From Verrucomicrobiota bacterium (GTDB lineage: Bacteria > Verrucomicrobiota > Verrucomicrobiia > Verrucomicrobiales > Akkermansiaceae): DNA of 5,023 nt. The stretch is from assembly GCA_009885905.1 (NCBI GenBank), contig VFJU01000267.1, positions 1 through 5,023 of the forward strand. The letters run 5' to 3'. A model generated the notes under the pieces. The model was not told the origin of the DNA and made no database searches. It saw nothing but the letters and a program-made list of their open reading frames with translations. Each line of letters begins with the position of its first letter. The stretch's first letter is position 1. Positions 1 to 5,023 of the stretch are shown piece by piece. Position numbers and translations under genes: made by a program.

Positions 1-1
1 A

Positions 2-1240
2 CCTCTCATCGCGGCACTGCATCAAACGGGCGAAAAAGAAAATTTCCCCATTATCTCGCACGCAGTAAGCGCGCCTTTGGTGGCCATGATGGCGTTAAGT
101 CATTCTCTAACACCGACGCCCAACAAACCCTTTGTAGCAATTCTGCAATATCCATGGTTCACAGTCCTCGCGTTCTTTAACGAGCATGCCGACCTTCGTC
201 TCATCCGCACTCTCCAAAACCGTGGCTTGAACCGTCCTACTGGATTTATCAACGCTCTCACTACGACGAAAGCATCACTCGAATTCATCGACCCAGACAT
301 TTTTATCATGCGACTCGGTGAGAATGTCGATGCCACTTTAGATGAAGATCTCAGAAGTCATTTCAACAAGTGCCGCGTCGAGATCGTCGAGCAAAATTCT
401 ATTCAAGGAATCCCCGCGTGGTGTCCTGAACCCGCAATATCCTCGCCATCAAGCACAGTACCTGTAGCGACGATCGTGAGTCACACCTTCACCATCCTCA
501 ACGAGGAGAAATGGGCGCTGCAAAACTTTCTTCCTATATCCAAGGACGTTGTCGAAATTTATCCAACACGCTCGGAGATGCGATTGCTCAAGATGCTGCG
601 CTTGGCCCGCGTCGCTGTTTTTTCCATCGCCTTCCTGTGCATCACTTACTTTTGCTTCGGAATGGTCGACTTAATCAGCCGCCCAGAATGGTCATTTCAA
701 CCTTCACAAGCAGAAGCAACCCAAGCGCGACTCAGCAAACTCACCGTCGAAAGGCAAAGAGCAGATCACTGGAACAATCTACTTGAAGATCGTTCCAAAG
801 CATGGACGTCCATGGAGTCACTGGCACGGATGTTTCCAGAAAATAGCGGGATGTTAGTGAAAACATACTCTCACGCAGCAAAACCAGACACCACTCAGGG
901 CAACGCGAGGATTGGCTTTGTCAAAGAGTGGAAAATCACTGGATACGCTCGAGACGAAGCACTCGACTATCTAAATACTATCAATACCAAGGAAGGGATT
1001 TCCGCTCACTTTAGCGAAATCGCCACGGTCACAGGGAACAATTCTTACCGTACTAACATGGGCAACCGCAACATCGTCGTAAACATCCGTACTCAAGAAA
1101 ACGGCAGCTACAAGTATGTATCGCCAGATGAAGCCAGCAATGCGGATGAATCGACTTATCCCTTCACGTTCGATCTAACCATCACTCAACGCTTCGAGGC
1201 CACCGATCCCATGGCAATCAATGTTTCAAAAAACCCTTAA
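2..1240 (+). CDS. PilM-PilN fusion / GspL-like inner-membrane platform protein (5' partial)
   Basis: The frame is open from base 2 with no stop, so the gene starts upstream; the TTG at 77 is only an internal codon. The first part (to about base 590) is soluble, with alternating strands and helices, and fits the C-terminal half of a PilM/FtsA-type actin fold; the nucleotide-binding motifs would lie outside the window. One strong transmembrane segment follows at about 599-676 (from RLARVAVFSI to GMVDLI). After it come a charged, probably coiled-coil stretch (about 700-800) and a ferredoxin-like domain with the PilN pattern: a W-x-I-x-G-x-A strand, then the helix DEALDYLNTI, and a late strand YPFTFDLTIT. 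Cytoplasmic actin-like domain plus one membrane segment plus periplasmic ferredoxin-like domain equals PilM joined to PilN, also the layout of T2SS GspL. The family role is to recruit cytoplasmic motor parts and pair with PilO/GspM. The next gene starts directly after the stop. The PilN-like half is the surer part; the PilM assignment rests on context and fold impression. Confidence 0.7.
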   Translation, partial: PLIAALHQTGEKENFPIISHAVSAPLVAMMALSHSLTPTPNKPFVAILQYPWFTVLAFFNEHADLRLIRTLQNRGLNRPTGFINALTTTKASLEFIDPDIFIMRLGENVDATLDEDLRSHFNKCRVEIVEQNSIQGIPAWCPEPAISSPSSTVPVATIVSHTFTILNEEKWALQNFLPISKDVVEIYPTRSEMRLLKMLRLARVAVFSIAFLCITYFCFGMVDLISRPEWSFQPSQAEATQARLSKLTVERQRADHWNNLLEDRSKAWTSMESLARMFPENSGMLVKTYSHAAKPDTTQGNARIGFVKEWKITGYARDEALDYLNTINTKEGISAHFSEIATVTGNNSYRTNMGNRNIVVNIRTQENGSYKYVSPDEASNADESTYPFTFDLTITQRFEATDPMAINVSKNP

Positions 1241-1780
1241 ATGATGCACCTCTATCGCCAATCAATCATCTTATTTGGAATTATCATTCCTGTGGCGATT
1301 GCTGTCGGAGTGCTTTCGATATTTTTCATGATCAAGTCAAATATGGTCGAGTCTTTTGACCATAAACTGAAAAGCTACAAAACCTACCGCACCGCTCAAA
1401 ATGCAGGCTGGGAAATCGAGGCAGGTGTCAACCGGCAACGGAAACACATCGACCGATGGAACCAACAACTCTCACAAGAAACCGCGAGCGCCGTCACCAC
1501 CAGCCTACGAGAAATTTCTGATCACCTACCCAGCAAGGAATTGCAACAAACCGCGTTCGAACGTCCAGGTGGCAAAGGTGGCTTTGGCTCTATTTCGGCT
1601 CAGAACTCGTCCCAAATCCGCATCGCATTTCGCGGAACATTTCGAACGATGCAACGCGCGTTCCTCGAACTCGAAACCCGGATGCCTCGACTTCAATTGC
1701 AAGATTTGAAGATCGATCCAAGCACTTCTCAATCTTCGCTCTTAAACTTCCAAGTCACTTACACCGCATGGGAAAACTAA
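1241..1780 (+). CDS. PilO/GspM-like inner-membrane assembly protein
   Basis: This is a 179-aa bitopic protein. Residues 1-7 are a short cytoplasmic tail, residues 8-30 a hydrophobic membrane segment (SIILFGIIIPVAIAVG onward), residues 35-80 a polar, probably coiled-coil helix, and residues about 124-178 a small alpha/beta domain. That domain has a strand (QIRIAFRGTF), a helix (RAFLELETRMP), a strand (LQLQDLKIDP) and a final strand ending TYTAWEN, which is the half-ferredoxin pattern of PilO, GspM and Amuc_1100-like proteins. In the family it dimerises with PilN/GspL in the periplasm and aligns the machine below the secretin. Two ATGs (1241, 1244) follow the preceding stop directly. No Shine-Dalgarno sequence is visible, so translational coupling is likely. 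It is a little shorter than typical PilO (about 200 aa) and far shorter than the roughly 317 aa I recall for Amuc_1100. The assignment relies on architecture and gene order, not on a conserved signature. Confidence 0.7.
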   Translation: MMHLYRQSIILFGIIIPVAIAVGVLSIFFMIKSNMVESFDHKLKSYKTYRTAQNAGWEIEAGVNRQRKHIDRWNQQLSQETASAVTTSLREISDHLPSKELQQTAFERPGGKGGFGSISAQNSSQIRIAFRGTFRTMQRAFLELETRMPRLQLQDLKIDPSTSQSSLLNFQVTYTAWEN

Positions 1781-1782
1781 TG
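1770..1782 (+). promoter_or_regulatory. Shine-Dalgarno-like site and TAATG coupling of the PilP/GspC-like gene
   Basis: GGGA at 1770-1773 lies six bases before the ATG at 1780, whose first base is the last base of the upstream TAA stop. This termination-reinitiation arrangement favours 1780 over the in-frame ATG at 1768, which has no purine-rich stretch ahead of it. The match to the Shine-Dalgarno consensus is only four bases. Confidence 0.35.
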
Positions 1783-2493
1783 TTACAAAGCATGAGTGTC
1801 GCACCGACGAGACTGGCTGGGGACTCCATCACAAGCATGGGGAGAATGCGCGCTTTGTTGATGGGTATTCTTTTCATCACTAGTATTCATGCCCAGCCGA
1901 CAGCAAACGTGGCGGCTAACAATTCTTACATAACACCTAACATTCTTCAAAATAAAGCCGTAGATCAAAACAGCAGTCCTGCCAGCACCCCGTCTAGACA
2001 GATTTCTTCGGCCGAACTGGGAGCCTACGTTGAATCGGTTTCGTTAGATTTTCTGAGTAAGAAGCGCGCGTTTGATCCCTTCGGGCAGCCTCAAGACCCT
2101 GATGCCAAACCGATCATAAAAAAAATTGCGGAAGGGGCGCCAAAACGAATCACGCCAACTCTAGCGACTCCATTTCCAGAAATCATCGAGAAGATCGTCG
2201 TCACAACGATTATTCCACGTGAGAAATGCTTTCTCGTAGGGACACAATCATTCAAGCAGGGTGATCAAGTTCCACTTGTTTTTCGTGGGAAAAAAATTCG
2301 TGCACAAGTGACAGAAGTAACATCTCGCAAGATTGTTTTCTTAAATCTGGATAGTGGCGAAAGCGCAACTCGCAAGCTCGATCTGCTACCCGCCGGCATG
2401 ACTTCAGGTCAACAAAAAGACCCCGCGCCAGGAATGACACAAGATCATTCGACCATTCCTATTGAGCTTGAATCCGCTGATTCCGCACCCTGA
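1780..2493 (+). CDS. PilP/GspC-like periplasmic bridge protein
   Basis: This is a 237-aa protein from the chosen start; in-frame alternatives are ATGs at 1768, 1792, 1837 and 1846. A basic stretch (MGRMR) and hydrophobic core (ALLMGILFITSI) end in HA-QP, at about residues 20-39. This is either a signal peptide with a long n-region, or short if translation starts at 1837, or an uncleaved GspC-type anchor. A Ser/Asn/Pro-rich linker leads to KKRAFDPFG (D99-P100-F101), which recalls the RDPF motif of PilP. A compact beta domain follows at about 134-206, with an EKxFLVG strand turn, Q-G-D-Q-V-P, a V-T-E-V strand and a final NLDSGE strand; this resembles the PilP/GspC homology-region fold. In these families the domain binds secretin N0 and links it to the PilN-PilO or GspL-GspM pair. 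The only cysteine (C150) lies in the beta domain, so there is no lipobox, unlike classical lipoprotein PilP. The Pro/Asp/Ser-rich tail is probably disordered. Confidence 0.68.
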   Translation: MLQSMSVAPTRLAGDSITSMGRMRALLMGILFITSIHAQPTANVAANNSYITPNILQNKAVDQNSSPASTPSRQISSAELGAYVESVSLDFLSKKRAFDPFGQPQDPDAKPIIKKIAEGAPKRITPTLATPFPEIIEKIVVTTIIPREKCFLVGTQSFKQGDQVPLVFRGKKIRAQVTEVTSRKIVFLNLDSGESATRKLDLLPAGMTSGQQKDPAPGMTQDHSTIPIELESADSAP

Positions 2494-2525
2494 GTCACTT
2501 CAAATTCTGCCACAATCTTTAGACC

Positions 2526-4286
2526 ATGAAAATCCTACAACTCGCCAGTCTCTTCGCTGTGATCCTCACTGCGGGATTTCTCCACGCGCAAGCACCAACC
2601 GATTCCCCAACTGATCCCGTACCCGTTCTAGCAGAAGAAATTCCTAGTTCAGACAATACAGAGCTTACATCTTCAGGCGCTCCGTCCCCTGAGTATATTC
2701 CACTTAATCCTGACACAGTTGTCTCACCGACCCCGCCAGGCCCAAACGATAAAATCATCGCGGCTAACTTCGCTCCTCTGGAACAGCAACAACAGGATAT
2801 GAAAAAATCCGAAGAAGGCTACATCATCAAAGATGCAAACCTGAATGACATTTTTCAATTTCTAGCAAAAGCAGCCAGTCGTCAGTATTTCCATAACACT
2901 AAAATTGCAGGTCCAGACTTTCTTGTGACGGGTCATCTTAACGACGGAAGGCCGCTGGAACAAATGGAAGAACTCGCGTTCCAATACGGGCTCTCTCTTC
3001 ATACCAAAGGCAACACCGTTTACGCACTCACCCAAGCACAGCTCGCCCAATTGCCCAGCGCGGAGTTCCACTACCAATTGCGCTACTTGCGTCCAACTGA
3101 TATGGATCAAATTAAAGAGCTCGTCAAACCGATGCTCAGTCCAGGCTCGGGTATCGTTAACTTTGAACCCAAAACTAACACCGTTATTATCATCGATTCC
3201 GCTCACCGAATCGAACAAGCGCGCGAACTCCTTCATAGCATCGACAAGGCGAAGGGCCAAATCGTCATCGAAACGAAAATTTTACGAGTCAACAGCAACG
3301 CAGCAGAAAGAACCGGTGTCAACTGGGCTACTTCACTAGGGAAAGACGGCACATCTTTAAAGGTTGCGGCAAACCTAAACTCTATCTTTGGACTACCCTC
3401 TATAGCGGGCACCGAAGTCAGCGATGCAAGCCTTGTCCTCAGCCCGATTCAGCTCACCGGTGTTCTCCGCGCTCTAGCAGAGGGTATTCTTGCTCGTCAA
3501 ATTTCTAACCCGGCACTGATCACCGAAGACAACGAACAAGCGACGATTTCTTTCATCGACCGAGTGCCTATCATCACGACTACGACCACGGGAAGCACCG
3601 GAACTGCCAACCCAACAGTGACCGAAGAAGTCCGCTACAAAATTGATGCAAGCGATCCAAGCATCGACACAAACCCAGACAAACATCGGGAAATTGGCAT
3701 CTCTCTTGTTGTGACGCCCACCCTGTTACCAGACGGCACCGTGCGGATGAAAATTCGTCCCCGCTCCGCTCAAATCATCGAAGAAATTTTAAGTGCATCC
3801 GGCAACAAATACCCCCGCGTCAGCGAATCTATGATTGAGTCGATCGCCCGCGTGCCTGACGGATACTCGTTGATCATCGGGGGCTTTTATGGGGAGAGCC
3901 AATCGAAAGGAAACACAAAAATTCCCATTCTTGGCGACGTTCCATTCTTAAACTTTTTCTTTAAAAGCAAGGAAGCCACCAAAGAAAAAACCAGCCTTGT
4001 CTTCATTGTTACGCCCACATCCTATGACCCAGCGAAACGCAGCGCGACTGAAACGGCTAGTAACAGATTTCGTTCGGCCACCACCATCGATTGTGATCAC
4101 AACTGGGTGGACGACAGCAATCCCGGTCCAGCTCATGAACCCGGCATGAGAAGATCACTCCGCGGCCTGCAGCCGACACAAGCGCCCTACTATCCGCGCA
4201 CTGAAGAATACGCACCAGAAGAAAACCAAGCCCCTGTTAAAAAAGCCAGTTCTTCTAGAATGAATTACGGTCGGGGCGGAAGATAA
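2526..4286 (+). CDS. Outer-membrane secretin (PilQ/GspD family)
   Basis: This 586-aa protein belongs to the secretin family, which forms the outer-membrane gate for pilus or pseudopilus-driven export. A signal peptide covers residues 1-21 (MKILQLASLF, cleavage near HA-QA). A Pro/Ser/Thr/Glu-rich linker runs to about 95. An N0-like domain spans about 97-170 (EEGYIIKDANLNDIFQFLA, later GNTVYALT). One N1-like domain spans about 181-245 (FHYQLRYLRPTDMDQI, NTVIIIDS, helix RIEQARELLHSID). The beta-barrel secretin domain runs from about 246 (QIVIETKILRV) to 500. It includes SNPALITEDNEQATI, the strand GISLVVTPTLL and the signature IPILGDVPFLNFFF at 466-479, then LVFIVTPT. Only N0 plus one N1 are present, with no AMIN domain and no N2/N3, so it is closer to a minimal PilQ than to GspD. 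The 86-residue tail has the sole cysteine (C523) and ends in the basic GRGGR. It starts 32 bases after the upstream stop with no clear Shine-Dalgarno sequence. The family call is very secure; the subtype (T4P or T2SS) is inferred from gene order. Confidence 0.95.
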   Translation: MKILQLASLFAVILTAGFLHAQAPTDSPTDPVPVLAEEIPSSDNTELTSSGAPSPEYIPLNPDTVVSPTPPGPNDKIIAANFAPLEQQQQDMKKSEEGYIIKDANLNDIFQFLAKAASRQYFHNTKIAGPDFLVTGHLNDGRPLEQMEELAFQYGLSLHTKGNTVYALTQAQLAQLPSAEFHYQLRYLRPTDMDQIKELVKPMLSPGSGIVNFEPKTNTVIIIDSAHRIEQARELLHSIDKAKGQIVIETKILRVNSNAAERTGVNWATSLGKDGTSLKVAANLNSIFGLPSIAGTEVSDASLVLSPIQLTGVLRALAEGILARQISNPALITEDNEQATISFIDRVPIITTTTTGSTGTANPTVTEEVRYKIDASDPSIDTNPDKHREIGISLVVTPTLLPDGTVRMKIRPRSAQIIEEILSASGNKYPRVSESMIESIARVPDGYSLIIGGFYGESQSKGNTKIPILGDVPFLNFFFKSKEATKEKTSLVFIVTPTSYDPAKRSATETASNRFRSATTIDCDHNWVDDSNPGPAHEPGMRRSLRGLQPTQAPYYPRTEEYAPEENQAPVKKASSSRMNYGRGGR

Positions 4287-4308
4287 TTTCCTAACATATT
4301 CTTCAACA

Positions 4309-4339
4309 ACGACAATAAAACGATTTCTGACGTTATAAT
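4309..4339 (+). promoter_or_regulatory. Candidate sigma70-type promoter before the 194-aa gene
   Basis: A perfect TATAAT lies at 4334-4339 in the AT-rich gap between the secretin stop and the next ATG. The best -35 candidate is ACGACA at 4309-4314, four of six matches to TTGACA, with a long 19-base spacer. Transcription would start near 4346-4347, giving a leader of about 20 bases with no Shine-Dalgarno sequence. It would uncouple the last two genes from the pilus-like operon, although no terminator is seen between them, so read-through is also possible. Confidence 0.4.
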
Positions 4340-4366
4340 CGCCTAACAAATACTCTCTAAATTATC

Positions 4367-4951
4367 ATGACGTCTCTTTCACCATTTATGGCAGTCGATG
4401 AACCAGGCTCACATCCCGGAAAGGAAGAGATCTGGGAATTCGCAGAGACCTGCCTACAACAAACGGCCGAAGCTCTGCGCCAAGCACGTGCAGCCACTCC
4501 CGCAGAGATTTCGCAAGCTATCTCGGCGGTTCGTGAAGACCACTCTCAAGGAATTCCGTCTGACTTACTCGAAGGTCTTGCCCGCGTCCAAGGTCATAAA
4601 GAAGAACACATCAGCCATGCCATTCACGGCCTTGGAGAAAAAGTTTCTGCAACACTGCCATTACCAGTGCCATTGATCCCATTTGCGGCAAAGTTGATGG
4701 CGCCATCAGCATTTTATGAGTCTTTTGATCGAATCCATAAAATCGCACGCGTTTTATTATCCCCAGTGATCTACGCCGAGGATACCGACGCGATTGGCAC
4801 CGCATCGGTCAATCCTTTTGCAAGCAATATTCTAGCAGATGAGATCCGGCTGCAGACATTTAAGCGTTTAGGTATTCGCCCATTCGTGACAACTGCCCGC
4901 CTTGAATACGAAAGCTGGACATTTCTAACTCGAAAACATTTCGAACTATGA
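4367..4951 (+). CDS. Unrecognised 194-aa protein downstream of the secretin
   Basis: I do not recognise a family. The protein has no signal peptide. The first 90 residues are mostly helical and charged (EEIWEFAETCLQQTAEALRQ, ISQAISAVRED, then DLLEGLARVQGHKEEHISHAI). A Pro-rich hydrophobic stretch follows at about 94-113 (SATLPLPVPLIPFAAKLMAP); it is too broken by prolines to be a clear membrane span. The C-terminal part (about 115-194) looks like a compact domain with the pieces RIHKIARVLLSPVIYAED, GTASVNPFASNILADEI, GIRPFVTTARLEY and a terminal SWTFLTRKHFEL. These dense aromatic and proline clusters suggest a conserved fold rather than random coding. Start 4367 agrees with the proposed promoter; ATG at 4388 is an alternative. 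Its stop overlaps the next start as ATGA, so the two products probably act together. It could be a cytoplasmic accessory of the pilus-like machine, but that is guilt by association only. Confidence 0.8.
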   Translation: MTSLSPFMAVDEPGSHPGKEEIWEFAETCLQQTAEALRQARAATPAEISQAISAVREDHSQGIPSDLLEGLARVQGHKEEHISHAIHGLGEKVSATLPLPVPLIPFAAKLMAPSAFYESFDRIHKIARVLLSPVIYAEDTDAIGTASVNPFASNILADEIRLQTFKRLGIRPFVTTARLEYESWTFLTRKHFEL

Positions 4952-5023
4952 TTGAGTTTGATGGAATTTCTTTTAACGAGCTGATCAGCCGCCGCATCAT
5001 GGGCGAGTTGGGACAGCATGATC
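4948..5023 (+). CDS. Start of an unidentified gene (3' partial, runs off the window)
   Basis: The ATG at 4948 overlaps the upstream TGA stop by four bases (ATGA), and the frame stays open through 25 codons to the window edge. The product begins MIEFDGISFNELISRRIMGE and continues GQHD. This is a soluble-looking, charged N-terminus with no signal peptide. No function can be assigned from so little. The tight overlap argues that it is a real gene co-translated with the 194-aa protein. No Shine-Dalgarno sequence is seen upstream, which fits translational coupling. Confidence 0.6.
   Translation, partial: MIEFDGISFNELISRRIMGELGQHD

Noticed and set aside
77..79. TTG at 77 as the start of the first gene
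   Set aside because: The frame is open to base 2 with protein-like sequence before the TTG, and the product lacks the first part of its soluble domain; the gene clearly enters from upstream.
511..786. 91-aa open frame on the plus strand
   Set aside because: It covers the membrane segment of the PilM-PilN-like gene in another frame, and its product is Arg/Ser/His-rich shadow sequence.
1037..1929. Repeated 12-mer AACAATTCTTAC at 1037-1048 and 1918-1929
   Set aside because: Both copies sit in frame in coding sequence and encode Asn-Asn-Ser-Tyr; two copies with no shared flank look coincidental.
2862..3260. 132-aa open frame on the minus strand
   Set aside because: It lies entirely inside the secretin N0/N1 region and its product resembles no family; it is a shadow of the coding strand.
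3570..3608. Thr/Gly-rich run in the secretin (residues about 349-361) as a possible repeat or insertion
   Set aside because: Low-complexity loops between gate-domain strands are common in secretins, and the flanking strands are intact.
4321..4341. Inverted repeat CGATT/AATCG as a terminator or operator
   Set aside because: The stem is only five base pairs with an 11-base loop, is AT-rich and has no T-run after it; it is compatible with chance.
4771..5019. 82-aa open frame on the minus strand at the right edge
   Set aside because: It is antisense to the end of the 194-aa gene and to the following gene, whose ATGA overlap is a much better coding signal.

Overview
The window carries one strand-coherent (+) gene cluster encoding most of the envelope-spanning part of a type IV pilus / type II secretion (T4P/T2SS) machine. 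In order it holds a PilM-PilN fusion (GspL-like layout, 5' end outside the window), a PilO/GspM-like protein, a PilP/GspC-like protein and an outer-membrane secretin. The order is pilM-N-O-P-Q, with M and N joined in one polypeptide. From memory, and unchecked, this layout and the style of the proteins resemble the Amuc_1101-1100-1099-1098 cluster of Akkermansia muciniphila. A Verrucomicrobiota bacterium is therefore the best guess. The presence of a secretin shows a diderm cell.

Region by region: 2-1240 is the 3' part of the PilM-PilN-like gene, open to the left edge. 1241-1780 is the PilO-like gene, starting on the base after the previous stop. 1780-2493 is the PilP/GspC-like gene, joined to its neighbour by a TAATG overlap. 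2494-2525 is a 32-base gap with no clear signal. 2526-4286 is the secretin. 4287-4366 is an AT-rich gap with a perfect TATAAT box. 4367-4951 is an unrecognised 194-aa protein. An ATGA overlap at 4948 starts a further gene that runs off the right edge.

How the genes work together (inference from the families): the fusion protein would place the cytoplasmic actin-like platform and the inner-membrane PilN-like partner in one chain. It would pair with the PilO-like protein through coiled-coil and ferredoxin-like periplasmic parts. The PilP/GspC-like protein would bridge this inner-membrane assembly to the N0 domain of the secretin, which forms the outer-membrane gate. The last two genes are translationally coupled and seem to have their own promoter; their link to the machine is by position only.

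No RNA genes, mobile elements, CRISPR arrays or minus-strand genes could be supported. Most starts lack a recognisable Shine-Dalgarno sequence.
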